Assembly: GCF_033095865.1 (NCBI RefSeq)
Contig: NZ_AP019365.1
Coordinates: 4,437,501-4,501,500, forward strand
Direction: 5' to 3'
DNA: 64,000 nucleotides
DNA from: Pseudomonas sp. KU43P
Lineage (GTDB): Bacteria; Pseudomonadota; Gammaproteobacteria; Pseudomonadales; Pseudomonadaceae
The translations under genes and the position numbers were made by a program. Numbering within the stretch: position 1 is the first letter of the stretch; each line of letters opens with the position of its first letter. Below, piece after piece: positions 43,568 through 52,103 of the stretch. The notes beneath the pieces were generated by a model that made no database searches, was not told the DNA's origin, and saw only the letters and a program-made list of their open reading frames with translations.

Positions 43568-44344
43568 ATGTCCCAGGTGATCCTCAAGACCCCCGCCCAA
43601 CTCGACCTCATGCGCAATGCCGGCCGGCTACTGGCCCAGGTATTCGCCGACCTCGACAGCTTCATCCGCCCCGGCGTGACCACGATGCAGATCAACGACC
43701 GCGCCGAGGCGTTCATCGTTGATACGCTCAAGGCCCGCCCGGCCAGCAAGGGCCAGTATGGCTTCCCGTATTCGCTCAACACCTCGGTAGACCATGTGGT
43801 GTGTCACGGCATGCCCAAGGTGGACGAAGTGCTGCAGGAAGGTTCGATCATCAACGTCGACATTACCCTGGAACAGGGCGGCTACATTGCCGACTCGTCG
43901 AAGATGTACAGCATTGGGCAGATCAGCGACGAGGCTCGGCGCCTGGTCGACACCACCTATGAAGCCTTGTGGAAAGGCATCGCCCAAGTACGCCCAGGCG
44001 CGACGCTGGGCGACATCGGCCACGCCATCCAGACCCATGCCGAAACGGCAGGCTACAGCGTGGTACGCGAATATTGCGGGCACGGCATCGGCCAGCAGAT
44101 GCATGAAGGCCCCGAGGTGCTGCATTTCGGCCAGCGTGGGATGGGCATGAAGTTGAAACCAGGAATGGTCTTCACCATCGAGCCGATGATCAACCAGGGT
44201 GGCCGTGGGACGCGGGAGCTGCGCGATGGCTGGACGGTGATTACCCGCGACCACAGCCTGTCGGCGCAGTGGGAGCATACGGTGGCGGTGACCGAGGATG
44301 GGGTCGAAGTGCTGACCTTGCGCGAAGAAGAGCGTAACCGCTGA
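43568..44344 (+). CDS. map: Type I methionine aminopeptidase
   Basis: 258 aa. All five metal ligands are present: the two Asp in NVDITLEQGGYIADSSKM, the His in GHGIGQQMHEGP, the Glu in FTIEPMI and the Glu in WEHTVAV. CHGMPKVDEVL holds the substrate His. It removes the initiator Met from new proteins. Pseudomonads usually keep the main map gene next to rpsB, so this is probably a second, paralogous copy. ATG 43568 begins the family N-terminus; the ribosome binding site is weak. Confidence 0.92.
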   Translation: MSQVILKTPAQLDLMRNAGRLLAQVFADLDSFIRPGVTTMQINDRAEAFIVDTLKARPASKGQYGFPYSLNTSVDHVVCHGMPKVDEVLQEGSIINVDITLEQGGYIADSSKMYSIGQISDEARRLVDTTYEALWKGIAQVRPGATLGDIGHAIQTHAETAGYSVVREYCGHGIGQQMHEGPEVLHFGQRGMGMKLKPGMVFTIEPMINQGGRGTRELRDGWTVITRDHSLSAQWEHTVAVTEDGVEVLTLREEERNR

Positions 44345-44351
44345 GATGGGC

Positions 44352-44398
44352 GGGGCTGCTTTGCAGCCCAATCGCCGGCAAGCCGACTCCTACAGGTA
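44352..44398 (+). repeat. Single REP element with flanking palindrome
   Basis: One REP core (TCGCCGGCAAGCCGACTCC) preceded by GGGGCTGCTTTGCAGCCC lies between map and the tRNA terminator. Confidence 0.75.
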
Positions 44399-44412
44399 CG
44401 CAGTGCAGAAAC

Positions 44413-44438
44413 AAAAAAAGCGACCTTAGGGTCGCTTT
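44413..44438 (-). terminator. Terminator of tRNA unit 1
   Basis: A 9-bp stem (AAAGCGACC with GGTCGCTTT) with a four-base loop has an A-run on its left, giving a T-tract for minus-strand transcription. Located 43 bases beyond tRNA-Asp 1. Confidence 0.88.
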
Positions 44439-44481
44439 CTTTGTTGCTTCCGGGTGTTCAGTGGGCCCTGGAAGCGGAATA

Positions 44482-44558
44482 TGGCGCAGCGGACGGGACT
44501 CGAACCCGCGACCCCCGGCGTGACAGGCCGGTATTCTAACCGACTGAACTACCGCTGC
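44482..44558 (-). tRNA. tRNA-Asp (GTC), copy 1
   Basis: 77 nt with the CCA end encoded. Acceptor stem GCAGCGG/CCGCTGC, D-loop TCAGTCGGTTAGA, anticodon arm CCGGCCTGTCACGCCGG with anticodon GTC, and T-arm GGGTTCGAGTCCC are all standard. It is the second tRNA of its transcript, after tRNA-Val. Confidence 0.96.
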
Positions 44559-44571
44559 GCTAATCAACGAG

Positions 44572-44647
44572 TGGTGGGTGATGACGGGATCGAACCGCCG
44601 ACCCTCTGCTTGTAAGGCAGATGCTCTCCCGGCTGAGCTAATCACCC
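44572..44647 (-). tRNA. tRNA-Val (TAC), copy 1
   Basis: 76 nt with the CCA end encoded. Acceptor GGGTGAT/ATCACCC, anticodon arm CTGCCTTACAAGCAG with anticodon TAC, and T-arm CGGTTCGATCCCG. First tRNA of its transcript. Confidence 0.96.
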
Positions 44648-44667
44648 TTCGTCTCGGTGAGGCGCGC

Positions 44668-44696
44668 ATTCTACGGAGGATTCAACATTCCCGCAA
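44668..44696 (-). promoter_or_regulatory. Promoter of tRNA unit 1
   Basis: On the minus strand, TTGCGG (44691-44696) and TAGAAT (44668-44673) have a 17-base spacer and are followed by a GC-rich discriminator (GCGCGCC), as is usual for stable RNA genes. Confidence 0.75.
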
Positions 44697-44745
44697 GCAG
44701 TCTGCGTAACTTTTTTCACGCTCGACGGACTTCAAAATGCAGAAA

Positions 44746-44772
44746 CAAAAAAAGCGACCCTAAGGTCGCTTT
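44746..44772 (-). terminator. Terminator of tRNA unit 2
   Basis: A 9-bp stem (AAAGCGACC with GGTCGCTTT) with a four-base loop and an A-run on its left. It is a near copy of the terminator of unit 1. Confidence 0.88.
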
Positions 44773-44815
44773 CTCTGTTACTTCCGGGTGTTCAGTGGGC
44801 CCTGGAAGTGGAATA

Positions 44816-44892
44816 TGGCGCAGCGGACGGGACTCGAACCCGCGACCCCCGGCGTGACAGGCCGGTATTCTAACCGACTGAACTACCGCTGC
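44816..44892 (-). tRNA. tRNA-Asp (GTC), copy 2
   Basis: 77 nt, identical in sequence to copy 1 and 334 bases away, with the CCA end encoded. Confidence 0.96.
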
Positions 44893-44905
44893 GCTATACA
44901 TCGAG

Positions 44906-44981
44906 TGGTGGGTGATGACGGGATCGAACCGCCGACCCTCTGCTTGTAAGGCAGATGCTCTCCCGGCTGAGCTAATCACCC
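44906..44981 (-). tRNA. tRNA-Val (TAC), copy 2
   Basis: 76 nt, identical in sequence to copy 1 and 334 bases away, with the CCA end encoded. Confidence 0.96.
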
Positions 44982-45001
44982 TTCGTCTCGGTGTGGCGCG
45001 C

Positions 45002-45030
45002 ATTCTACGGAGGGCCCATTACCCTGGCAA
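45002..45030 (-). promoter_or_regulatory. Promoter of tRNA unit 2
   Basis: On the minus strand, TTGCCA (45025-45030) and TAGAAT (45002-45007) have a 17-base spacer and are followed by GCGCGCC. An A/T-rich stretch lies just upstream (45035-45062) and may act as an UP element. Confidence 0.8.
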
Positions 45031-45197
45031 GCACTTTTTTCAAATTTTTAAAAAAAAATCTTAGGCCTTTCAATAACCTAGCTTCGCCGTCGATTTCATT
45101 CCCTCTATTAAAGCTACTGGCCCTATGACAGGGCTGGCCTGGAGCGGCTGCTCGGAGAATAATGCCCGCCTTATGCCTTAAGGAGAGATTGCCCCCC

Positions 45198-46118
45198 ATG
45201 TGGTTCAAGAACCTGCTGACCTACCGCCTGACCCAGGATGTCCCCTTCGAGGCTGAAGCACTGGAAGCCGCCCTGGCCAGCAAGCCGGCCCGCCCATGCG
45301 CCAGCCAGGAGCTGACCACCTACGGCTTCATCGCACCGTTCGGCAAGGGCGAAGACGCGCCCCTGGTGCACGTTAGCGGCGAGTTCCTGCTGATTGCAGC
45401 ACGCAAGGAAGAACGCATCCTGCCCAGCAGCGTGGTCAACGACGCGGTGAAGGAAAAGGTCGAAGAGATCGAGACCGAGCAGATGCGCAAGGTCTACAAG
45501 AAGGAACGCGACCAGATCAAGGACGAGATCATCCAGGCCTTCCTGCCGCGTGCGTTCATCCGCCGCTCGATGATCTTCGCCGCCATCGCCCCGCGCCTGG
45601 GCATGATCCTGGTCAACTCGGCCAGCGCCAAGCGCGCCGAAGACCTGCTGTCGACCCTGCGCGAAGTCATGGGCTCGCTGCCGGTGCGCCCGGCCACCGT
45701 GAAGATCGCCCCGACCGCGACCATGACCGATTGGGTCAAGTCGCAACAGGCTGCCGAAGGCTTCTATGTACTGGACGAGTGCGAACTGCGTGACACCGCC
45801 GAAGACGGCGGCATCGTGCGTTGCAAGCGCCAGGACCTGACCGGCGAGGAAATCCAGCTGCACCTGAGCACCGGCAAGGTGGTCACCCAGCTGGCCTTGG
45901 CCTGGCAGGACAAGCTGTCGTTCGTGCTCGACGACAAGATGGTGATCAAGCGCCTGAAGTTCGAAGAGCTGCTGCAGGAGCAGGCCGAGCAGGATGGCGG
46001 CGATGAGGCCGCACAGCAGTTCGATGCCAGCTTCCTGCTGATGATGATGACCTTCAGCGAGTTCCTGCCGGTGCTGTTCGAGGCGCTGGGCGGCGAGGAG
46101 ATTCCGCAAGGGGTCTGA
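45198..46118 (+). CDS. rdgC: Recombination-associated protein RdgC
   Basis: 306 aa, the normal RdgC length. The N-terminus [14 protein letters not shown] is characteristic, and so are [20 protein letters not shown] and the C-terminal [20 protein letters not shown]. RdgC forms a ring dimer around double-stranded DNA and restrains RecA. It also helps replication-fork recovery. ATG 45198 follows an AAGGAG site. It diverges from the tRNA units. Confidence 0.95.
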   Translation: MWFKNLLTYRLTQDVPFEAEALEAALASKPARPCASQELTTYGFIAPFGKGEDAPLVHVSGEFLLIAARKEERILPSSVVNDAVKEKVEEIETEQMRKVYKKERDQIKDEIIQAFLPRAFIRRSMIFAAIAPRLGMILVNSASAKRAEDLLSTLREVMGSLPVRPATVKIAPTATMTDWVKSQQAAEGFYVLDECELRDTAEDGGIVRCKRQDLTGEEIQLHLSTGKVVTQLALAWQDKLSFVLDDKMVIKRLKFEELLQEQAEQDGGDEAAQQFDASFLLMMMTFSEFLPVLFEALGGEEIPQGV

Positions 46119-46133
46119 AGCAATAGCTGATAC

Positions 46134-46229
46134 AGGCCCTGTCGCCGGCAAGCCGGTTCCCACAGGGATAGCACTGCCCTTGAGGCTTGCACTTTACCTG
46201 TGGGAGCCGGCTTGCCGGCGACAGGGCCG
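46134..46229. repeat. REP pair (inverted)
   Basis: Opposed REP cores with a 37-base spacer lie between rdgC and the BASS transporter gene. Confidence 0.9.
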
Positions 46230-46269
46230 CTGAAAGCCCCAGAGAAACAACTATAAAAGGACATTCTCC

Positions 46270-47235
46270 ATGCGCGCCCTTGCCGCCCTCAGCCGCTTCG
46301 TCGGCAACACCTTCGCCCTCTGGGTGCTGGTGTTCGCCTGCCTGGCCTTCCTGCAACCGCAATGGTTCATCGCCCTCAAGGTGGCGATCGTGCCGCTGCT
46401 GGGCCTGGTGATGTTCGGCATGGGCCTGACCCTCAAGCTCGACGACTTCGCCGCCCTCGCCCGCCAACCCTGGCGCGTGGCGCTGGGGGTGGTGGCGCAC
46501 TTCGTGATCATGCCAGGCGTGGCCTGGCTGCTCTGCCAGCTGTTCCACCTGCCGGCGGAAATCGCCGTGGGCGTGATCCTGGTCGGCTGCTGCCCGAGCG
46601 GTACGGCGTCGAACGTGATGGTCTGGTTGTCCAAGGGCGACCTGGCGCTGGCGGTGGCGATCGCTGCAGTGACCACCCTGCTGGCGCCACTGCTGACGCC
46701 GGCGCTGATCTGGTTCCTGGCTTCGGCCTGGTTGCCAGTGTCCTTCATGGACATGTTCTGGTCGATCCTGCAGTTGGTGATGCTGCCGATCGTGCTCGGC
46801 GTCGTGGCCCAGCGCCTGCTCGGCGCGCGGGTGCAGACGGCGGTGCAGGTGCTGCCGCTGGTGTCGGTGGTGAGCATCGTCATGATCGTCTGCGCGGTGG
46901 TGGCGGCCAGTCAGGCGAAGATCGCCGAATCGGGGTTGCTGATCATGGCCGTCGTGGTGCTGCACAACAGTTTCGGTTTCCTGCTGGGCTACCTCACCGG
47001 TAAGTTCTGCAAGCTGCCCCTGGCCCAGCGCAAGTCGCTGGCGCTGGAGGTGGGGATGCAGAATTCGGGGCTCGGGGCTGCCTTGGCTGCGGCGCATTTC
47101 TCGCCGCTGGCGGCGGTGCCCAGTGCGCTGTTCAGCGTTTGGCACAACATTTCCGGGGCACTGCTTTCGACCTGCTTCCGGCGGATGGAAGCGCCTTCGT
47201 CCGAGGCTGAGATCGGCGAAGTAGCTCGTCATTGA
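46270..47235 (+). CDS. Bile acid:sodium symporter (BASS) family transporter
   Basis: 321 aa with about ten transmembrane helices. Family blocks include GLVMFGMGLTLKLDDF, LVGCCPSGTASNVMVWLSKG and the crossover region EVGMQNSGLGAALAAAHF. Bacterial members move sodium with organic anions such as pantoate or 2-keto acids; the substrate here is unknown. ATG 46270 has an AAAAGGA site. Confidence 0.9.
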   Translation: MRALAALSRFVGNTFALWVLVFACLAFLQPQWFIALKVAIVPLLGLVMFGMGLTLKLDDFAALARQPWRVALGVVAHFVIMPGVAWLLCQLFHLPAEIAVGVILVGCCPSGTASNVMVWLSKGDLALAVAIAAVTTLLAPLLTPALIWFLASAWLPVSFMDMFWSILQLVMLPIVLGVVAQRLLGARVQTAVQVLPLVSVVSIVMIVCAVVAASQAKIAESGLLIMAVVVLHNSFGFLLGYLTGKFCKLPLAQRKSLALEVGMQNSGLGAALAAAHFSPLAAVPSALFSVWHNISGALLSTCFRRMEAPSSEAEIGEVARH

Positions 47236-47248
47236 GTTGGCTGTTCGG

Positions 47249-47560
47249 GCCCTATCGCCGGCAAGCCGGCTCCCACAGGTAGCGTACAGGAGTCAGTGGC
47301 TGCGATGAGCCTGTGGGAGCCGGCTCCCGCAGGTAGCGCACAGGAGTCAATGGCTGCGATGAGCCTGTGGGAGCCGGCTCCCGCAGGTAGCGCACAGGAG
47401 TCAATGGCTGCGATGAGCCTGTGGGAGCCGGCTCCCGCAGGTAGCGCACAGGAGTCAATGGCTGCGATGAGCCTGTGGGAGCCGGCTCCCGCAGGTAGCG
47501 CACAGGAGTCAATGGCTGCGATGAGCCTGTGGGAGCCGGCTTGCCGGCGATGGGGCCGCT
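47249..47560. repeat. 54-bp tandem array of collapsed REP elements
   Basis: The left end is a full REP core and the right end an opposed full REP core. Between them four units with an exact 54-bp period (starting 47311, 47365, 47419, 47473) each hold a fused REP centre CTGTGGGAGCCGGCTCCC, which lacks the TTGCCGGCG part of the stem, and a 31-base spacer. The internal copies share CCCGCAGG instead of CCCACAGG, so one collapse event was followed by tandem duplication. Open frames run through it on both strands because 54 is a multiple of three; I do not regard these as genes. Confidence 0.9.
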
Positions 47561-47591
47561 GAAACTTGCCGCAAAACCGGTAAATGTGCAC

Positions 47592-47597
47592 TATAAC
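47592..47597 (+). promoter_or_regulatory. Possible -10 box for gdx
   Basis: TATAAC lies eight bases before the riboswitch. A TTGCCG at 47566-47571 is 20 bases upstream, too far for a standard -35, so this is tentative. Confidence 0.3.
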
Positions 47598-47604
47598 GCC
47601 CACT

Positions 47605-47654
47605 GTGAGGACGACCTCACGACGCACCGCGTGACCATTTCCGGGGACGGCCCC
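47605..47654 (+). ncRNA. Guanidine-II riboswitch (mini-ykkC)
   Basis: Two short hairpins with ACGR loops: GTGAGG-ACGA-CCTCAC (47605-47620) and GGGG-ACGG-CCCC (47643-47654), 22 bases apart. The second ends 14 bases before the GGAG ribosome binding site of gdx. This is the defining pattern of the class, which senses guanidinium and frees the ribosome binding site. The associated gene is the expected exporter. Confidence 0.92.
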
Positions 47655-47680
47655 ATCATTCAAACGATGGAGACTCACAC

Positions 47681-47998
47681 ATGTCCTGGATCATCCTGTT
47701 CTTCGCCGGCCTGTTCGAGGTCGGTTGGGCGGTCGGCCTCAAGTACACCGACGGCTTCACCCGCCCGCTCCCGACTGTCCTCACCGTTGGCGCCATGGTC
47801 ATCAGCTTGGGCCTGCTGGGGCTGGCCATGAAAGAGCTGCCGCTGGGCACCGCCTACGCCATCTGGACCGGTGTCGGTGCCGTCGGCACAGTAATCGCCG
47901 GCATCATCCTGTTCGGCGAATCCATGGCCCTGATACGCCTGGCCAGCGTGGCGCTGATCGTCACCGGCCTGGTCGGCCTGAAGGTCAGCGCCAGCTGA
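47681..47998 (+). CDS. gdx: Guanidinium exporter Gdx (SugE), SMR family
   Basis: 105 aa, four transmembrane helices. The essential Glu of SMR proteins lies in [14 protein letters not shown] (Glu13), and the SugE/Gdx subgroup pattern [14 protein letters not shown] follows. It exports guanidinium by proton exchange as an antiparallel dimer. The guanidine-II riboswitch just upstream strongly supports this role over quaternary ammonium export. Confidence 0.95.
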   Translation: MSWIILFFAGLFEVGWAVGLKYTDGFTRPLPTVLTVGAMVISLGLLGLAMKELPLGTAYAIWTGVGAVGTVIAGIILFGESMALIRLASVALIVTGLVGLKVSAS

Positions 47999-48008
47999 CG
48001 GCCCTCGC

Positions 48009-49886
48009 TTAACGCAGGTCGCCGCGCAGGCGGCTGACCTGCTCACGCAACACCTCCGGTTGCGCCGCCTCAACCGCAATGGCGGTGCCTGCGACGATGG
48101 TCACCCGCGACCACAGCCGCTTGAAAAAGCCCTTGCCTGGGTCACGGCTGAAGAAGCTGCCCCACAGCCCCTGCAACGCCAGCGGAATCACCGGCACCGG
48201 GGTTTCTTCGAGAATGCGGCTCACGCCTCCCTTGAACACATCGATCTCACCGTCACCGGTCAGCTTGCCTTCCGGGAAGATACACACCACCTCCCCCGCC
48301 GCCAGGTACTCGGCGATGCGGGCGAAGGCACGCTCGTAGGTGGCCTGGTCTTCGTTGCGCCCGGCAATCGGGATGGCGCCAGCCGTACGGAACACGAAGT
48401 TGAGCACCGGCAGGTTGTAGATCTTGTAGTACATGACGAAACGGATCGGCCGACGAATCGCCCCACCCAGCAACAGCGCATCGACGAACGACACGTGGTT
48501 GCACACCAGCAACGCCGCGCCTTCGTCGGGGATGCGCTCCAGGTCGCGATGCTCCACGCGGTACATCGAATGGCTGAGCAGCCAGATCAGGAAGCGCATG
48601 GTGAATTCAGGCACGATCCTGAAGATGTAGGCGTTGACCAGCACATTGAGCAGCGACACCACCAGGAACAACTGCGGAATGCTCAACTCGGCCACACCCA
48701 GCAGGACGATGGTGATGATGGCGGAAACCACCATGAACAAGGCATTGAGGATGTTGTTGGCGGCGATTACGCGGGCACGCTCGTTTTCGGCCGTGCGTGC
48801 CTGGATCAGGGCGTACAGCGGCACGATATAGAAGCCGCCGAACACGCCCAGGCCAACGATCGACAGCAGAATCCACCAGGCGTGGCTCATGCCCAGCAGC
48901 GTCAGCCAGTCATGCGGGGTTGCAGCCGCCGGCACGTCGCCCGAGTGCCACCACCACAGCAGGCCGAACAGGGTCAGGCCGAACGAGCCGAACGGCACCA
49001 GGCCGATCTCCACCTTGCGCCCGCTCAAGCGTTCGCACAGCAGCGAACCCAGCGCGATACCCACCGAGAACAGGGTCAGCACCAGCGTCACCACGGTGCT
49101 GTCACCGTGCAACCAGTCCTTGGCGTAGGCCGGTATCTGGGTGAGGTAGATGGCACCGACGAACCAGAACCACGAGTTGCCGACGATCGAACGCGACACC
49201 GCAGGCGTCTGCCCCAGGCCCATGCGCAGGATGGTCCAGGACTGGGTGAAGATGTTCCAGTCCAGGCGCATCTCCGGCGACGCCGCCGCCGCACGCGGGA
49301 TCCAGCGGCTGGCCAGGTAACCCAGCACCGCAGTACCGACCACGCCGCCGGCCACCACCGTGGCGTAGCTGCTGCTTGCCATCATCACCCCGGCACCAAT
49401 GGTGCCGGCCAGGATGGCGAGGAAGGTGCCCATCTCCACCAGGCCGTTGCCGCCGACCAGCTCGTCTTCACGCAAGGCCTGGGGCAGGATCGAATACTTT
49501 ACCGGGCCGAACAGCGCCGAATGGGTACCCATGCCGAACAGCGCCACCAGCATCAGCGCCAGGTGACCGGTGACGAAACCCAGCGCACCGACGGCCATGA
49601 TGGCGATTTCGGCCAGCTTGATCACACGGATCAGCGCGTCCTTGGCGTATTTCTCGCCAAACTGCCCGCCCAGTGCCGAGAACAGGAAGAACGGCAGGAT
49701 GAACAACAAGGCGCAGAGGTTGACCCAGATCGAACGGTCACCGTCGCCCAGGCTCAGCTTGAACAGGATCGCCAGGATCAGCGACTGCTTGAACAGGTTG
49801 TCGTTGAAGGCACCCAGCAACTGGGTGATGAAGAACGGCAGGAACCGCCGCTTGCCGAGCAAGGTGAATTGCGAGGGGTGACTCAT
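48009..49886 (-). CDS. MFS transporter fused to a PlsC-type acyltransferase
   Basis: 625 aa. The N-terminal 410 or so residues form a 12-helix MFS transporter resembling the lysophospholipid flippase LplT. The C-terminal domain is a 1-acylglycerol-3-phosphate acyltransferase with HX4D (NHVSFVDALLLGG), FVMYYKIYNLP and the substrate motif FPEGKLTGDG. In E. coli, LplT and the acyltransferase Aas act together to import and reacylate lysophospholipids. This protein seems to combine both steps, though it lacks the Aas acyl-ACP synthetase domain. Start 49886 follows AAGGA. Confidence 0.88.
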   Translation of the reverse strand: MSHPSQFTLLGKRRFLPFFITQLLGAFNDNLFKQSLILAILFKLSLGDGDRSIWVNLCALLFILPFFLFSALGGQFGEKYAKDALIRVIKLAEIAIMAVGALGFVTGHLALMLVALFGMGTHSALFGPVKYSILPQALREDELVGGNGLVEMGTFLAILAGTIGAGVMMASSSYATVVAGGVVGTAVLGYLASRWIPRAAAASPEMRLDWNIFTQSWTILRMGLGQTPAVSRSIVGNSWFWFVGAIYLTQIPAYAKDWLHGDSTVVTLVLTLFSVGIALGSLLCERLSGRKVEIGLVPFGSFGLTLFGLLWWWHSGDVPAAATPHDWLTLLGMSHAWWILLSIVGLGVFGGFYIVPLYALIQARTAENERARVIAANNILNALFMVVSAIITIVLLGVAELSIPQLFLVVSLLNVLVNAYIFRIVPEFTMRFLIWLLSHSMYRVEHRDLERIPDEGAALLVCNHVSFVDALLLGGAIRRPIRFVMYYKIYNLPVLNFVFRTAGAIPIAGRNEDQATYERAFARIAEYLAAGEVVCIFPEGKLTGDGEIDVFKGGVSRILEETPVPVIPLALQGLWGSFFSRDPGKGFFKRLWSRVTIVAGTAIAVEAAQPEVLREQVSRLRGDLR

Positions 49887-50121
49887 CGTCCTTGTTCCTG
49901 AGTGACTTTTGTAATTGGAGGCGCGCAGGCCGCAACAAGCCACAAATCTGCATGGGAACGTCCAGCCTTGGCAAGTCGCAAACCCCCAGCCCTCAACCTC
50001 GTAGCGATTCTTCGTTCAGTTTTTCATGCCCCTGCCGATAATTCATATAGATGACTATATCTAATAAAAGGAACAGACCTTCGGTCTCCTCCAACGCACA
50101 AGAAAAGGAGCTCTGCAGTTT

Positions 50122-52041
50122 ATGTCTACCTGGTTCGGCGACCTCAGGATCGCCCACAAGCTTTTCCTCGGTTTCGGCCTTGTGCTGGGCCTGACGCTGG
50201 CCCAATCGCTGATCGGCTGGAACGGGCTGGGCAGCCTGGTGCGGCGCAGCGAGGTGGTCAGCGAGGTGTCGCGCCTCAACGACGCCCTCGGCGACCTGCG
50301 CGAGGCGCGCTTGCGCCATGCCATGGCCAATGGCGGGGAGACCGAGGCCTCGGCGCTGCAGGTTGCCCTGGAAGCATTCCAGGCGCCGCTGGCCAGGCTG
50401 CGTGGTGTGCTGGTCAAGCCGCAGAGCCAGGCCCTGGTCGGCCAGGCCGAGCAGACCCTGCAGGCCTATGCCGGCAACCAGGCGCAGAGCTTCCAGGCCT
50501 ATCAGAAGATGCGCACGGCACAAAAGGAAATGGGGATTCTGGCCACAAGGTCGTTCGCCAGCATCGACGAGATCCGCAAGCAGGTACGCGCCCTGCCCGA
50601 TGCCGAGCAACGTTTCGTGCGCAGCGAAGCCATCAATCAGGTCCGCGAGAACCTCATCCTGCTGCGTTACCACGTGCGTGGCTACACCGGCAACACCAAC
50701 GCCGACACCGAACAGCTGATGAACGCGCAGATCGCCACCACCGTGAACGACCTGCCTGCCCTGGTGGCCAGGTTCAATGGCAGCCACAGCGCACAGTTCG
50801 ACGTCCTTGAACACCAGATTCGTGCCTACGCCGAGGCGGTCGAGACTTTCCGTCGCGAGGTCAGCAAGCTGGTGGGTTACCGCAATGCCATGGCCGGGGA
50901 TATCGCTACCCTCAACGGCCTGATCGGCCAACTGCTCGATGCCCAGGCCGTGTCGGTGACCAACGACAGCCAGTTCGCCAGGAACCTGCAGATCATCACC
51001 ACCTTGCTGGCATTGTTGCTGGGCATCCTTGCGGCCACCCTCATCGCCCGGCAGATCAGCGGCCCGCTGCACCAGGCCCTACGTGCCATGCAGCAGGTCG
51101 CCGATGGCGACCTCGGCGAACAACCCGCCAGCCCCCGCCGCGACGAAGTGGGCCAGTTGCAGAACGCCCTGCAAGGCATGACCCGAAACCTGCGTGAACT
51201 GATCGCCCAGGTGCGCGACGGCATTGCGCAGATTGCCAGCGCCACGGAGGAGCTGTCGGCGATTACCGAACAGACCAGCGCCGGTGCCAACAATCAGAAA
51301 GTGGAAACCGACCAGGTGGCCACCGCCATGCAGGAAATGGCCGCCACCGTGCATGAAGTGGCGCGCAATGCCGTTGAAGCCTCGCAAGCCGCCAGCGCCA
51401 CCGACGATGAAGCCCGCGCAGGCGACAGCGTGGTCAACCGCGCCGTGGCGCAGATCGGCCGGCTGGCCAGCCAGGTGGACGCCACCGGTGAGGCGATGGA
51501 CGCCCTGCGCAGCGAGAGCCAGCGCATCGGTAAGGTCATGGACGTGATCAAGGCGGTGGCCGAGCAGACCAACCTGCTGGCACTCAATGCCGCGATCGAA
51601 GCAGCCCGCGCCGGCGAAGCCGGGCGTGGTTTTGCCGTGGTGGCGGATGAAGTGCGCAGCCTGGCGCAACGTACCCAGGCATCGACGCTGGAAATCGAAT
51701 CGGCGATTGGCAGCCTGGAGGACGGTACGCGTTCGGTGAGCGAACTGATGGAAGAAAGCCAGAGCCTGACCCAGAGCAGCGTGGCCCTGGTGCGAGAGGC
51801 GGGGGTCGCCCTGGAAGGCATTACTCAGCGTGTGTCGGCGATCGAATTGATGAACCAGCAGATTGCCGCGGCCTCGGAACAACAGAGCGCCGTGGCCGAG
51901 GAGATCAGCCGCAGCGTGGTGGCGGTGCGGGACATTTCCGAACAGACGGCCGAGGCCAGCCAGCAGACTTCGGCGTCCAGCGTTGAGCTGGCTCGACTGG
52001 GCGGGCAGTTGCAGCAGATGATCAGCCGGTTCCGCGTTTAA
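50122..52041 (+). CDS. Methyl-accepting chemotaxis protein with a large (HBM-type) sensor domain
   Basis: 639 aa. TM1 (about residues 11-32), a periplasmic all-helical region of about 250 residues, TM2 (about 290-310), HAMP (to about 362) and the signalling domain with the conserved hairpin tip ([38 protein letters not shown]). The length and helical character of the sensor fit the HBM double four-helix bundle of Pseudomonas McpS/McpQ, receptors for TCA-cycle acids. The ligand here is unknown. An AAGGAG site precedes the ATG, and a bidirectional terminator follows. Confidence 0.9.
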   Translation: MSTWFGDLRIAHKLFLGFGLVLGLTLAQSLIGWNGLGSLVRRSEVVSEVSRLNDALGDLREARLRHAMANGGETEASALQVALEAFQAPLARLRGVLVKPQSQALVGQAEQTLQAYAGNQAQSFQAYQKMRTAQKEMGILATRSFASIDEIRKQVRALPDAEQRFVRSEAINQVRENLILLRYHVRGYTGNTNADTEQLMNAQIATTVNDLPALVARFNGSHSAQFDVLEHQIRAYAEAVETFRREVSKLVGYRNAMAGDIATLNGLIGQLLDAQAVSVTNDSQFARNLQIITTLLALLLGILAATLIARQISGPLHQALRAMQQVADGDLGEQPASPRRDEVGQLQNALQGMTRNLRELIAQVRDGIAQIASATEELSAITEQTSAGANNQKVETDQVATAMQEMAATVHEVARNAVEASQAASATDDEARAGDSVVNRAVAQIGRLASQVDATGEAMDALRSESQRIGKVMDVIKAVAEQTNLLALNAAIEAARAGEAGRGFAVVADEVRSLAQRTQASTLEIESAIGSLEDGTRSVSELMEESQSLTQSSVALVREAGVALEGITQRVSAIELMNQQIAAASEQQSAVAEEISRSVVAVRDISEQTAEASQQTSASSVELARLGGQLQQMISRFRV

Positions 52042-52051
52042 CGGATAACGG

Positions 52052-52094
52052 GAACACAAAAAAACCGCAGCCAGGCTGCGGTTTTTTTGTGTTC
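52052..52094. terminator. Bidirectional terminator
   Basis: A 20-bp perfect inverted repeat (52052-52071 with 52075-52094) has a GC core CCGCAGC/GCTGCGG and flanking A- and T-runs. It serves the chemoreceptor on the plus strand and the permease on the minus strand. Confidence 0.93.
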
Positions 52095-52103
52095 AGCTCA
52101 GGT

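Noticed and set aside
44482..44981. tRNA cluster as the attachment site of an integrated island
   Set aside because: There is no integrase, no displaced 3' tRNA fragment and no foreign-looking gene block; the duplication includes whole units with promoters and terminators.
47249..47560. Regularly spaced repeats suggesting a CRISPR array
   Set aside because: Both the repeat and the 31-base intervals are conserved between units, so this is a plain tandem repeat of REP origin.
47252..47678. Open frames with an 18-residue repeat (REPAPTGSSQPLTPVRYL type)
   Set aside because: Produced by the 54-bp period of the REP-derived array; no start signals and no protein-like composition change.
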